Notes under the pieces: model-generated
Database searches by the model: none
What the model was told of the DNA's origin: nothing
What the model saw: only the letters and a program-made list of their open reading frames with translations
Shown here: positions 1 to 10,227 of the stretch, piece by piece
Layout: each line of letters begins with the position of its first letter
Position numbering within the stretch: position 1 is the stretch's first letter
Source of the DNA: Solanum dulcamara
Lineage: Eukaryota; Streptophyta; Magnoliopsida; Solanales; Solanaceae
Direction of reading: 5' to 3'
DNA length: 64,000 bases
Assembly: GCF_947179165.1 (NCBI RefSeq)
Contig: NC_077242.1
Span: 40,370,097-40,434,096, forward strand
Translations under genes and position numbers: made by a program

Positions 1-234
1 CATAAGACCTTAACAAAAGCTATTTCCTTTTTCCTTAGTCTTTCTTAGAGAAGTATTACCTCGCAGCTTCAGGGATCTACTATCGGATAATTTCACAGAC
101 TTGAATAACGGATCATTTTCAGTTGTAGAGTATGAGACACAATTCCATGAGTGAGCTAGACATGTAGTTATGCTTATACCGATAGAGAAGGAGAGATACA
201 TAGATTTATCATATGACTCATTTTCCCACTTTGG

Positions 235-660
235 ATGGCTATAGAGTTGATGGTGGAATTAAGATTTTCTTTTAATCGGATAGTTGATCATTCATGCACC
301 ATTGAGGGGATTTGTTGCGAGGCCTATAAAGGCAATAACAAGAGGCCCCGTCATTATGGTGGTTATAGGGGGTCTCAGTCCTGTGGTAAGGGTTTTTCTA
401 GAAGACGTTACCCAAAACAACTTTTGCTAGGATGGTTCAAAAATTTCTTTAGCATATAGATGGTGGTACTACTACAAGTGCTAATGGTTAGATAATTCCT
501 ACTCTAGTTCAGACTTCTCAGGGTGCATATTTGGGGTATTTAGGTTGTAGTGGCTAGTTAGATTTAGCTGAGTGGTCTCAGTAGGTCAATTATGGTAAGG
601 GTTGTTATGAGTATAGCGACTTTGGCCACTTTTCTAAAGAGTGCTGAAGCGGTTGACATT
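235..660 (+). pseudogene. gag C-terminal remnant with broken zinc knuckle
   Basis: This corresponds to the C-terminal part of a gypsy gag (nucleocapsid). A basic stretch rich in Gly, Arg and Tyr comes first. After several frame changes and stops, a knuckle-like CYEYSDFGHFSKEC stretch lies at about 604-645. The family pattern is C-x2-C-x4-H-x4-C. Here the second Cys is Tyr, and a stop follows almost at once, so zinc binding would be lost. No continuous frame spans the region. The identification rests on the knuckle and its position just upstream of the protease-like stretch. Confidence 0.6.
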
Positions 661-805
661 TCTCATAGTAGGGTCAGTAGGTTTAGGTCCCTACGGCTTC
701 GATTCAGTCGACTAGGGGTAGTGCTCAAGCAAGCAAGGATGATCCCTAGGATGCTTAAGGGTCTACTTTTAGGCAGCTTGGCACCATATATATGCTTTCT
801 AGGAG

Positions 806-1140
806 AGGCCAAAGGCGGAGGCCTTGGATGCTGTCATCACATATGCGATCTCCATCTCTCATCATCCTGTCTATACTTTATTGCATTTGGGATGTACTTA
901 CTCTTATGTGTCTACATATTATTCTATGCGATTGGATATATTATGTGTGACTTTGCTTGTGTCTATATGTGTAGCTACCCTTATAGGTTATTCTTTAGTA
1001 GTGGATCTAGTGTATAGATCATATGTGGTGACTATCTTGGGGTATGATACTAGGGCAGACTTTATTATATTTGATATGGTAGACTTCAACTTGATTTAAG
1101 GCATGGATTGGTTATCTTCTAATCATGCGGTCTTGTATTG
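806..1140 (+). pseudogene. Ty3/gypsy aspartic protease remnant
   Basis: Open from about 824 to 1099, the frame reads DAVITYAISI, then a TYSYVS motif, then VVDLVYRS and DMVDFNLI, a stop, and GMDWLSSNHAVLYC. This is the order of the retropepsin-like domain at the start of gypsy pol. The catalytic triplet (normally Asp-Pro/Thr-Gly) reads His-Leu-Gly at about 884-892, so the active-site Asp is missing. The remnant ends abruptly at about 1140, where LTR sequence of element J begins. It is non-functional. Confidence 0.75.
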
Positions 1141-2426
1141 TTTCCTCTACGAGACCATTCACAGGTCGTAGAAATCACCACATTCTATGGACAGGGGTCA
1201 TCGGAATGATCTGGAAAAGAGAGTCTAACGGGTGAAGTCTATAATTAGGATTACCACTTGTGAAAAGTTCTACGGGCCGTAGAAAGGGATCGTGTAAAGG
1301 GTCTAAGGAAAAGTTGGAAAAATCTTGTTAGACTGTTCTACGGAAGTGCATATGGCCCGTAGAAAGTTATATGGTCTGTATAACCCACCGCTAAAACCCC
1401 TTGAGATAAATGGGAACTAGGTGGATTTTCAAAAGCACCTTTATAGTCCGTCAACATCTTCAATATCCATAGATCCCATTGTGAAGGAGAAGGTTTCAGA
1501 GGTTCCCTGGGAGTCCTCACGGAGGTCTTTCATGACCAGTCAAATTCTTTATGAACGGTGACCACATCTGTCAAAACTTCCATTGCCCAAACTTGATTCT
1601 TAAGCTTTCTATATACCACTTTATAGTTTGTGGTGCATTTCACAAATTGTATAAAGTGACCGTCTAATGCCTTCATCCGTTTTTATTTAGGGGTATTTTG
1701 GTCTTTTTCTATTATTTTAATTATGCACTTGGATAGTTTTGAGGATTAATTCCTATCCTATAACTATTTCCTAACCCTCCTAAACCCTCATTATTCTATA
1801 TCATAAGTCTAATCCCCTCAAGTTTCTCTCAATTTTCTCCGAGGCTATGACTAGGGCAAAATCTTCAAGCTTCCATTGAAATATTCGATTCAAGATTTTA
1901 AGTTTAGCTATGTGAGAATTAATCCTTGGATCCTTCTCATCACTGAAGCCCCAAAGATTACTCTTCTTTTCTATTAAATTCAATTTAGTGATTCGAGGGT
2001 TTTTACCAAATTACATTAGGAGAATTAAATTATGTTTTTACTTAATTTCAATAGTATGTTCATGCAAGATTTGAGTTAAATTATATATTTTCAATAAGTT
2101 TTGCAAGGACCCATGCATTATTCTATGAATTTCAAGTTTTAAACTATGAATTTATGAATAAGGATTTTTGTATGATTTATGAAACTTATGAATTATGTTT
2201 TTAAGTATGTTTCAAGCAAGTAACCTTGAATTCTAAAAGGTTTTCTCATAATATGCAACATATCATTCTTTGGATGATTAGAAAGGTAAGTATCCACAAG
2301 TTCAAGTTATGATCATGGTTTTCAAGGATCTATTATTATGATGTATTTTCATGATGTTGGATTAGGTGATTTACCTTTTCTAATGACTATATTTTTATGT
2401 ATTCCATTGGTATTAACTTAACACCG

Positions 2427-2441
2427 AATGAACTTTGGGTG
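2427..2441. repeat. Left target-site duplication of LINE copy 1
   Basis: The 15-bp word aatgaactttgggtg recurs exactly at 10682-10696, immediately after the poly-A tail. Exact, long, variable-length duplications of this type are typical of target-primed reverse transcription. The empty site can be rebuilt by comparison with the J 3' LTR around 53455-53480. Confidence 0.95.
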
Positions 2442-3538
2442 TTAGTAATATCCAAACTTGTAATGTTGACTCTGGAGTCCAGAGGCAACCCCCCTCTCCC
2501 CACACTACATTGGATCCCAATCCCCATAACCCCATGCAGCAGGTAATGCAGGAAAATGGAGCAAGTAAAACTGCAGACAAAGTCCCAGGTATTGACTTGA
2601 TGCTCCCACAACCCCATGGCTCCCCCAATAATTTAAATGTATTAAACAATTTTATTGTGCTGGCTGAAGAAGTCTGTGGGGTTGAGGAAGGGGGAATACA
2701 GGAGAGAACTACTAATCTGCAGGAAGGGGCTACCAGGGGGAGGGAATCTCTATTGGTTGACCATAGAAAAGACTATAGATCCCCTGCAACCACTCCTCAG
2801 AATGTTAGCAATTTAAGAATACAAGAACAACAATTTGATTCCCAAGAAGAAGATGAGCTCAGAAGCAACAATCTCAATGATACAGTTCAGGGTAATGTGA
2901 CTAATATTCAGGTCAACAAGGGTCAGAGGCAACAAACTGAGGCACTAGTTACTAAACAAAATATGGGAGAGGACCAAACTCCTAATATCAGTATGATAAA
3001 TCACAGTACAGATGCACAAATCCTCAATAACAAATCCACCTTATCTCTTAGCAAGAAGAAAAGGGGTGCTATTAAAAAGAAGCTTATCAAGGAGATGCAA
3101 GCAGGGCAACCAAGTGGGAACTATTCTCTGGTTCCAGAACAATCAGGTATTCATGTGACCCCTCTGCAAACAGAAGATACATCCAATGAAATTCAGGCCA
3201 CACCTCTCCAAATTCATGATTTATCCAATGAGAGGCAGGTGCTTAGTAAAGAAGACAGTTCAGAAGACTTGTCTGATGAATATAGGGTCACTCATTCTGA
3301 AGATGAGGAAGATCCTGACTAGTGGGAGGATGAACAACAGGAAAACCAACAGGAAGCATTCAGATCCACTATGACAGCCTTACTACAGAAAGAAAATCAG
3401 CAAGAAAAGGAGAAGAATGAGCCACCATCCAAAAGTAAGCAGGAAAGGAAGAAGAGCAAACAAAGTTTCATCAGCAGTTCAGATAATGTTGCTTTCAAAA
3501 GCAACATCAACACAAGGTCTAAATCCCACAAATTATGA
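2442..3538 (+). pseudogene. LINE ORF1, C-terminal part only
   Basis: An in-frame stretch of about 365 codons enters from the truncated 5' end of the insertion, with no authentic start. It is rich in Gln, Asn, Ser and acidic residues and has a basic patch near 3050-3090 (SKKKRGAIKKK). A TAG at 3320-3322 interrupts it. Reading through, the frame continues to a TGA at 3536-3538 that overlaps the ATGATG start of ORF2. Plant L1 ORF1 proteins usually carry an N-terminal DUF4283-type domain and a CCHC knuckle; neither is present, as expected for a 5' truncation. The role is by position: nucleic-acid chaperone of the LINE ribonucleoprotein. Confidence 0.75.
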
Positions 3539-6500
3539 TGATTAGTACACTTTGCTGGAATGCAAGGAGTATTGATACTCAAGGTGCCTTAGACAGACTA
3601 CAAAGGTTGAAAGACTACCACAAGCTCTCTATGATTGCAATACTGGAACCTTTCTCCAACATATCACAACTCCACTTTTACAGAATTCAGCTAGGTATGG
3701 ATAATGCCATGTCCAACACCAACAGCAAAATATGGTTATTTTGGAATAAAGACTGTGTGTGTAATCTTTTGGATCAGGATGAACAGCAGCTTACCTGTAA
3801 GATCAGTCATGCAGCTTGGCCTAAACAATATCTCACAACCTTTGTATATGCCAAATGCAAAGACTACATGAGAAGAGATCTATGGGACAAGATGCTGCAA
3901 TTCTCTGATAGAGAAGAACCTTGGTGCACCATTGGAGATTTCAATGTAATTACTCATGTTGAAGAGAAGATGGGGGGCCAACCTTACAACATGAACAAGA
4001 GCTTTGAGTTCATTAGTGTCATAGAAGCCTGTGGACTCACTGATCTTGGTTTTCATGGACAACAATTCACATGGTGCAACAAGAGAGATGCAGATGCCAG
4101 AATATGGAAGAGACTTGACAGGGCCATGGTCAATGATGCTTGGTTAGAGGCCATGCCTGTGAGCACTCTTAATCACCTGGCCTCCACAGGTTCTGATCAC
4201 TGTCCTCTCCTTTTGGAATGTACTGAAAGACAAAGTCCTACCATCAAATATTTCAAGTTCTTACACTGTTGGGCTGAAAATGAAAACTTCATTGATACTG
4301 TAAGATCTTGCTGGGAAAGACCTGTGGATGGAAATCCAATGAGGACTTTCCATCAAAAACTGAAAAGAGTTTCTAATACCCTTAGCCACTGGTCTAGAAA
4401 GCAATATGGTGATATATTTGCTTCAGTTAAAGAATTTGAGGAACAGGTTATACAAGCTGAAGAGAATATCATCAATGACAATTCTGAAGATAATAGAGCC
4501 AAATTGAATCAGATAAATGCCCAGTATATTAGATATTTGAAGATAGAGCAGTCCATCTTGAAACAAAAAACTCAATTGCATTGGTTCAAAGATGGAGATG
4601 CCAATACCAATTACTTCCATGCCATCATCAGAGGGAGAAGAAGAAGGTTGTTCATCCATCAAATCAGTGATGAACAAGGAAACTCTATCCAGGGTGATGA
4701 CAATATTGCAAGTGCAGCCTGTGCACACTTTGAGAAACTTTTTACTGCTGAGGAGAAACAAATCAATGAAGATGTGATTAAATGCATCCCAAGGATAGTT
4801 ACTGATCAGCAGAATGAATTATTACATTCCATACCTACAAAGGAGGAGCTAAAGGAGGTAGTATTTTCTATGAGTCCTACTTCTGCTGCAGGGCCAGATG
4901 GCATGAGTGGTAAGTTCTTTCACTCATGCTGGGATATCATTTGTGATGATCTACTGAAGCTGGTGCAGCACTTCTTCAATGGTCACTGTATTCCCAAGTA
5001 CATATCACATGCTTGTTTGGTTCTACTTCCTAAAACTGAACACCCCAACAAACTGTCAGAGTACAGGCCCATCTCCCTCAGCAACTTCACTAGCAAGATC
5101 ATATCCAAGCTCCTCTGTCTCAGACTTGCTCCTATTCTACCTCAGCTCATTTCTGACAATCAGTCAGGATTTGTTAAAGGAAGGAGTATCTCAGAAAATA
5201 TAATGCTGGCTCAGGAGATTATTCACAACATTAAGAGGCCCACAGTTGGGGACAATGTAGTGATTAAGCTGGATATGGCCAAGGCATATGACAGGGTCTC
5301 TTGGTCCTTCACTTGTATGGTCATGAGAAGGATGGGATTTGGAGAAGTCTTTATTGATATGGTATGGAGGATCATGTCTGACAACTGGTATTCAGTCATC
5401 ATCAATGGGGTGAGACATGGTTTTTTTCATTCAACAAGAGGTCTCAAGCAAGGAGATCCATTATCACCTGCCTTATTCATTATAGGAGCAGAAGTGTTAT
5501 CCAGGATGCTGAATAATCTTAACCAACACTACCTATATACTGGATTCCATATGGAAAGAAAGGGTCCACAAGTGAACCACTTGAGCTTTGCAGATGATGT
5601 GATCATCTTCACTTCTACAAACAACTTTTCCATGACTCTTATTACCAAGACTTTGAAGGTTTATGAAACAACTTCAGGCCAGCTAATCAACAAGGACAAG
5701 AGCCAGTTCATGCTTCCTCTTAATACCAATCCTGATATTATTGATAGGATAGGCAGGATCACAGGCTTCAAGTGCACACATGGTCCCATTACTTACCTGG
5801 GCTGTCCACTTTACATTGGACGACAGAGAATCATATACTATACAGGTATGGTGTCCAAAGTTATAAGCAAAATTAGAGGCTGGCAGAATAAAATACTGAG
5901 CTTTGGAGGCAGAGCAACTTTGGTGAAATCAGTGCTGCAATCTTTACCAATCTACTTGTTATCTGCGATCAGACCTACTGCTACAACTATCAATCAGATT
6001 AAAAGCCTCATAGCTAACTTTTTCTGGGGGTGGGACAAAGAGAAGAAGAAATATCATTGGGCATCATGGGAGACTCTCAGCTATCCTGTGGAGGAAGGGG
6101 GTATTGGCATGAAAAATATACAAGATGTGTGCTTAGCCTTACAGTACAAACAATGGTGGACTTTCAGATCCAAAAAGACACTATGGGGAGAGTTTCTGAA
6201 GGCTAAGTACTGCCAAAGAGCTAATCCTGTTATAAAAAAATGGAACAACGGTCAGTCTATTATGTGGAAGCACATGATGGCTAATAAAAGTGATATTGAG
6301 CCGCATATACACTGGCACATCAACTCTGGTACATGCAGCTTCTGGTGGGATGATTGGCTGGGTATTGGCCCCCTAGCTTATCATAACAACCATCTACCTA
6401 GACTCAACAATAGTAGAGTATCTGATTACATGGAGAATGGGGAGTGGAATGTGCAAAAAATCAGAAAATACGCCCCTCCTCAACTGGTGCAGCAGATACT

Positions 6501-7698
6501 AAGTACTGAGGTAGACCATCATTCTAACACAGATGATCAAGCTTGCTGGAAGTTGACTTCACATGGTAACTTCACTTCTAAATCAGCTTGGGAAATAGTT
6601 AGGAAGAAAAGAGCCAAGACCCTGATTGATAGATGCACTTGGCATGCTAACATTCCCTTCAAAGCATCTTTCTTACTATGGAGAGCTGTGAGACAGAAAC
6701 TCCCTACTAATGATAAAATTGTCCAGTTTGGAGCAGCACCAGCAGCATGTTCTTGTTGTTACAGACCAGGATTGGACAATGTAGATCACATATTTGTTTC
6801 TGGAAATTTTGCCAAGCATATTTGGCAACAATTCTCTAGCTCATGGGGAATAATCCAAGGGACCTGCTCACTGAGAAGCATACTGATGAAGTGGTGGACT
6901 GCCAAGTCCAGTAATGAGGCTCAGAAGCTCATATTGCAGGCCACTCCTATCTTTGTATGTTGGCATTTATGGAAGAATAGATGTGCAAATAAGTATGGAG
7001 GAAAGAATTCTAGTACTAAGAGAGTTAAATTCTCCATAGTCAAGGACCTTTACATGCTGATGCACACTGCTTTCCCCTACATTAAGTGGCCACAGAGCTG
7101 GAAGGAACTGGTTCCTATGTTAGAACAGTGTCAACAAGACATGAGAGTGACCAAAGTTATGTGGATCAGACCTCCACCTTCCATTGTGAAATTGAATACT
7201 GATGGGAGTGCATTAGGCAACCCTGGGAAAATTGGAGCAGGGGGAATATTAAGAGACCACAATGGTAACTTAATATATGCCTTTGCAACTCCACTAGGAC
7301 TGGGTACTAATAACCAAGCAGAGGTGCAGGCAGCAACTATTGGTCTCACTTGGTGTCTTCAACATGGACATAATAGAGTGATATTGGAAGTTGACTCTGA
7401 ATTATTGACTAAGTGGCTGAAACAAGACCTTAAGCCACCTTGGAGCATCCATAGATATGTTACAAAGTTACAATTCCAGGTCCAACAATTGGAATTTTTT
7501 CAGTGCAAACATATATTCAGAGAAGCAAACCATCCTGCAGATACCTTATCAAAATGCAGCCACATGTTCAATGATACACAACACTTCTACAACCTCCAGC
7601 AGCTACCACAGGAAACAAAAGGTTACATCAAGATGGACAAGCTAGGAATGGCAAGTTTCAGAAGGAAAACTCTGAAAAGAATCAAACTATCCTATTGA
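3535..7698 (+). CDS. LINE ORF2: endonuclease / reverse transcriptase / RNase H
   Basis: An uninterrupted 1387-aa protein. Residues about 1-235 form an apurinic-type endonuclease: N9, E38, GDFNVI at 133-138 and SDH at 220-222 are the expected catalytic positions. Residues about 445-720 form the reverse transcriptase: AAGPDG upstream, YRPISL near 510, a KLDMAKAYDRVSW block, and FADD at 685-688. A zinc-binding reverse transcriptase-associated region follows, with Cys at 1072, 1074 and 1075. Residues about 1215-1345 are a plant-type RNase H with D1223 (NTDGSA), E1263, D1287 and D1336. It would nick target DNA and copy its own RNA onto it. The start (ATGATG) overlaps the ORF1 stop. All key residues are present, so this could encode active enzyme. 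Confidence 0.95.
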   Translation: MMISTLCWNARSIDTQGALDRLQRLKDYHKLSMIAILEPFSNISQLHFYRIQLGMDNAMSNTNSKIWLFWNKDCVCNLLDQDEQQLTCKISHAAWPKQYLTTFVYAKCKDYMRRDLWDKMLQFSDREEPWCTIGDFNVITHVEEKMGGQPYNMNKSFEFISVIEACGLTDLGFHGQQFTWCNKRDADARIWKRLDRAMVNDAWLEAMPVSTLNHLASTGSDHCPLLLECTERQSPTIKYFKFLHCWAENENFIDTVRSCWERPVDGNPMRTFHQKLKRVSNTLSHWSRKQYGDIFASVKEFEEQVIQAEENIINDNSEDNRAKLNQINAQYIRYLKIEQSILKQKTQLHWFKDGDANTNYFHAIIRGRRRRLFIHQISDEQGNSIQGDDNIASAACAHFEKLFTAEEKQINEDVIKCIPRIVTDQQNELLHSIPTKEELKEVVFSMSPTSAAGPDGMSGKFFHSCWDIICDDLLKLVQHFFNGHCIPKYISHACLVLLPKTEHPNKLSEYRPISLSNFTSKIISKLLCLRLAPILPQLISDNQSGFVKGRSISENIMLAQEIIHNIKRPTVGDNVVIKLDMAKAYDRVSWSFTCMVMRRMGFGEVFIDMVWRIMSDNWYSVIINGVRHGFFHSTRGLKQGDPLSPALFIIGAEVLSRMLNNLNQHYLYTGFHMERKGPQVNHLSFADDVIIFTSTNNFSMTLITKTLKVYETTSGQLINKDKSQFMLPLNTNPDIIDRIGRITGFKCTHGPITYLGCPLYIGRQRIIYYTGMVSKVISKIRGWQNKILSFGGRATLVKSVLQSLPIYLLSAIRPTATTINQIKSLIANFFWGWDKEKKKYHWASWETLSYPVEEGGIGMKNIQDVCLALQYKQWWTFRSKKTLWGEFLKAKYCQRANPVIKKWNNGQSIMWKHMMANKSDIEPHIHWHINSGTCSFWWDDWLGIGPLAYHNNHLPRLNNSRVSDYMENGEWNVQKIRKYAPPQLVQQILSTEVDHHSNTDDQACWKLTSHGNFTSKSAWEIVRKKRAKTLIDRCTWHANIPFKASFLLWRAVRQKLPTNDKIVQFGAAPAACSCCYRPGLDNVDHIFVSGNFAKHIWQQFSSSWGIIQGTCSLRSILMKWWTAKSSNEAQKLILQATPIFVCWHLWKNRCANKYGGKNSSTKRVKFSIVKDLYMLMHTAFPYIKWPQSWKELVPMLEQCQQDMRVTKVMWIRPPPSIVKLNTDGSALGNPGKIGAGGILRDHNGNLIYAFATPLGLGTNNQAEVQAATIGLTWCLQHGHNRVILEVDSELLTKWLKQDLKPPWSIHRYVTKLQFQVQQLEFFQCKHIFREANHPADTLSKCSHMFNDTQHFYNLQQLPQETKGYIKMDKLGMASFRRKTLKRIKLSY

Positions 7699-7713
7699 CT
7701 GATCTCATCCCCA

Positions 7714-10227
7714 ATGTGTAATAGACTAAGTAACTGTATTTTGTTTTACTTCTTCATATTCCACCTAGTTATTTCTTATTGTAAGGGGAGAGTCTCCCTT
7801 GTTTATTGCTTCAGTAGAAATAATATCACAATGCTAGAAGTAAAAGATAGAGTAGGAGTGCCCTCTGCACATCTGCACCCTCAAAGAACAAGAACTTCCA
7901 CCTATCACAACACTCAAGAGCATACAGCAACAACAACCCAGACCAGCAACACAACATCACACACATGGATCCACACTCAACAACCATCAAAAAGGAAGCT
8001 TAAGTTCCAATTATGTTTATTGTTGGGTGCCTCATTGTTCAGGTATCATGCAACTTTGAGCCATGGGGTGGAGTTGCAGCAGCTGAGCAACAACACATGG
8101 AGCAACTACAGTACATCAACAGCAGGTGGAGGCTCATTCAACTCTAGGAGTTCCCTTCTTGTTGGTTTTAATTTTGCAGGAACAATGTTTAAGGACCAAC
8201 AACCCACTATAGACCTGCATCAACTAAACAACATCAATTGCAAAAGCTCCATTACATCAGCAGAAGTGAATGTCACTAATCATCAGCAGCAGCAACCTAA
8301 CATCAACAACATAAGTCAGAGGAAACCTCCAACACTAAACAAGTACATCAGGCAACACCAAGAGAACCCCAAATTGGGCAAGATTACAGCAAATACACCT
8401 CCTGTAGAGCCCAAGAAGTTTCAACTCAAATGGATAAATAGAGACGTTAGTCGAGCGACCTTGAAAAAGTTGGCCGACTTAACTCTCAAGATGGAGCAAG
8501 TCTCAATTTGGAACTTCCAACTTGTGGAAAAGGCCTCCAAAAGTTGCAGGACAACAGAAAATACAGTAATTGCAAAGCCCAAGAAGTTTCAACTCCAACG
8601 AACAATCAAAGACGTTAGTCGAGCGACCTTGAAAAAGTTAGCCGATTTAAGGTTTGTGCATGTTTGTTTTTGGTATTGCAGGCTTGGTTCTATGCATTTG
8701 CAGATAGCTGGAGGTACACTAAAACATGGAACACTAGGAAACATGTTCACAAGCCACAACACACAACAACTCCAACAACATGCAGCATACAAGGAGAAAC
8801 TACATGCCTACAATGGACATTCAGAACTACAGCACAGTTTTAGCTGTGCAGAAGTCCTGGAGGTAGTTTTCCTCTGGTTGTTTTACTTGTGCAGGTTCAA
8901 TACACAATTGAAATCTCCAAGAACAAGGTCTACAGCAGGGCATGTTAGGACCTCTCTTCAGCCTCCCATTCAAGCCAACTTCTTCCCTGCAACACCTGTA
9001 ACTAAGCTACAGCAGAGAATGAAGTGCAGGGTGAGTTGCACCATGTGGACCTGTCCAAAGGCCTCCAAACTTTGCAGGATGGCAGAAAATAAGGTAGGGA
9101 CAAGTCCCAAGAAGTTTCAGCACAAACGGACAATTGGAGACGTTAGGCGAGCGACTTTGAAAAAGTCAGTTGCCTTAGGCCTTGAGAGGGTGCCTTTTTT
9201 CCAACTTGTGCAAAAAATCACCAAATCTTGCAGAACTAAAGAAAGGACTGTTTGTGCATATCTCAAGAAGTTTCAACTCAATCGGATAATTGGAGACGTT
9301 AGTCGAGCGACGTTGAAAATCCTAACAGACTCCAAAGCACTCTTGGAGGTCCTTTCCTTGTTGCTAGCTGGTGCAAGTTCTTTCTTGCCTTTGGTTATTT
9401 GTTGTATTGTTGTAGGTTGCTGGATTGATTCATCAACATGCACTAACAACAACTACATAGAAGACACCACAGATACAACCATCAACTCCAAGACCCCTGT
9501 CTGTCTGGTTGGTTTTTTGTTTTTCTGTTATGGTGCAGGTACAACAACTGATGGGAAACCCTGGCAGATGAAAAGCATCAACAGAGAGACAACATCCTTC
9601 CAAGATAGGACCTCACCAACACAGCATCCCTACACCCATACACATTCCATTCCTGCAAAACCTGTAGCAGATCCACTGCTTCCAAAAACTCTTGAACCTC
9701 CTTGCTCCTTTAATTGTTATGTGCAGGCACATAAGATAACCTCAAAGGAGTTGCTCAATCCTTCTTTGAAGACAACAAGAAGCTGCCTACAGGTTTGCAA
9801 CAAACACCACAACTATCACACTTGGTTGTCTATTTGTTTGCTTGTTTGTGCAGGTAAACAAAGTCACAGACAAAGGGACATAACAACCACAATTGCAAGG
9901 GCCTCACCTACTCCCACCAACTCTCCATGCATACATGTTTTATACCTTCAACACCTGCAGCAGCCTCCTTTCATCCAAGTATTTTGGAACTCCTTGACTG
10001 CTTTCATTGTTGAGAAGACAAGAAGATGGAGCACCAACAGACACAGCACCTTCAGACATACATTTAAGCTAGGGATTCAACACATACTCTGTCTCTCAGC
10101 TTCCTTAACTACAACCCCAAGAAAGCTGGCTGCTATGGCTCCATTTATTTCCTATCATTTCACCCCCCTTAGCTGCTATTGTTGTTGCTACATAACTCCT
10201 TGGACCTACTTGGTACGATATGACTAA
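7714..10227 (+). CDS. Putative third LINE frame, 837 codons, unknown function
   Basis: An open frame of 837 codons begins 16 bp after the ORF2 stop with an ATG and ends near the LINE tail. I do not recognise a domain. Seen: Gln/Asn/Thr/His-rich stretches, short hydrophobic stretches where the DNA is T-rich (for example near 9345-9415 and 9500-9535), and four partial units of an approximately 57-residue repeat whose core reads GDVSRATLKKLADL. LINE copy 2 (38613-39884) keeps related modules open in the same frame. Plant L1 elements do not normally have a third frame of this size, so it may be an acquired sequence or a non-coding 3' region free of stops by composition. Coding status is uncertain. 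Confidence 0.4.
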   Translation: MCNRLSNCILFYFFIFHLVISYCKGRVSLVYCFSRNNITMLEVKDRVGVPSAHLHPQRTRTSTYHNTQEHTATTTQTSNTTSHTWIHTQQPSKRKLKFQLCLLLGASLFRYHATLSHGVELQQLSNNTWSNYSTSTAGGGSFNSRSSLLVGFNFAGTMFKDQQPTIDLHQLNNINCKSSITSAEVNVTNHQQQQPNINNISQRKPPTLNKYIRQHQENPKLGKITANTPPVEPKKFQLKWINRDVSRATLKKLADLTLKMEQVSIWNFQLVEKASKSCRTTENTVIAKPKKFQLQRTIKDVSRATLKKLADLRFVHVCFWYCRLGSMHLQIAGGTLKHGTLGNMFTSHNTQQLQQHAAYKEKLHAYNGHSELQHSFSCAEVLEVVFLWLFYLCRFNTQLKSPRTRSTAGHVRTSLQPPIQANFFPATPVTKLQQRMKCRVSCTMWTCPKASKLCRMAENKVGTSPKKFQHKRTIGDVRRATLKKSVALGLERVPFFQLVQKITKSCRTKERTVCAYLKKFQLNRIIGDVSRATLKILTDSKALLEVLSLLLAGASSFLPLVICCIVVGCWIDSSTCTNNNYIEDTTDTTINSKTPVCLVGFLFFCYGAGTTTDGKPWQMKSINRETTSFQDRTSPTQHPYTHTHSIPAKPVADPLLPKTLEPPCSFNCYVQAHKITSKELLNPSLKTTRSCLQVCNKHHNYHTWLSICLLVCAGKQSHRQRDITTTIARASPTPTNSPCIHVLYLQHLQQPPFIQVFWNSLTAFIVEKTRRWSTNRHSTFRHTFKLGIQHILCLSASLTTTPRKLAAMAPFISYHFTPLSCYCCCYITPWTYLVRYD
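8405..9340 (+). repeat. In-frame repeats of about 57 codons inside the LINE 3' region
   Basis: Four units centre on a near-identical core (gacgttagtcgagcgac followed by ttgaaaa) at about 8443, 8612, 9140 and 9295. Units 1-2 and units 3-4 are about 155-170 bp apart, with a 0.5-kb different module between the pairs. Each core is preceded by 'cccaagaagtttcaactc'-like or 'ctcaagaagtttcaactc'-like sequence. Between the cores of each pair lies a 'ccaacttgtg...aaaa...tgcag' stretch. All units keep the same reading frame. Confidence 0.85.

Larger units (their letters stand above)
1..1140 (+). mobile_element. Degraded Ty3/gypsy fragment: gag and protease remnant
   Basis: A plus-strand remnant of a Ty3/gypsy retrotransposon, left of element J. 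Seen in sequence: a Gly/Arg/Ser-rich gag tail (about 300-420), a damaged CCHC knuckle (about 600-648) and a protease-like stretch ending in a GMDWLS-type motif near 1100-1120. Reverse transcriptase would follow in an intact element, but the sequence changes at about 1140 into LTR sequence of element J. No LTR, primer-binding site or TSD of this fragment lies in the window, so its left end and full size are unknown. I see nothing recognisable in 1-230. Confidence 0.7.

Noticed and set aside
592..1017. Open frame of 141 codons
   Set aside because: The protease homology is in a different frame (824-1099); this one overlaps it by chance.
4423..4761. Minus-strand open frame of 112 codons
   Set aside because: It is antisense to the intact LINE ORF2 and has no recognisable motif.
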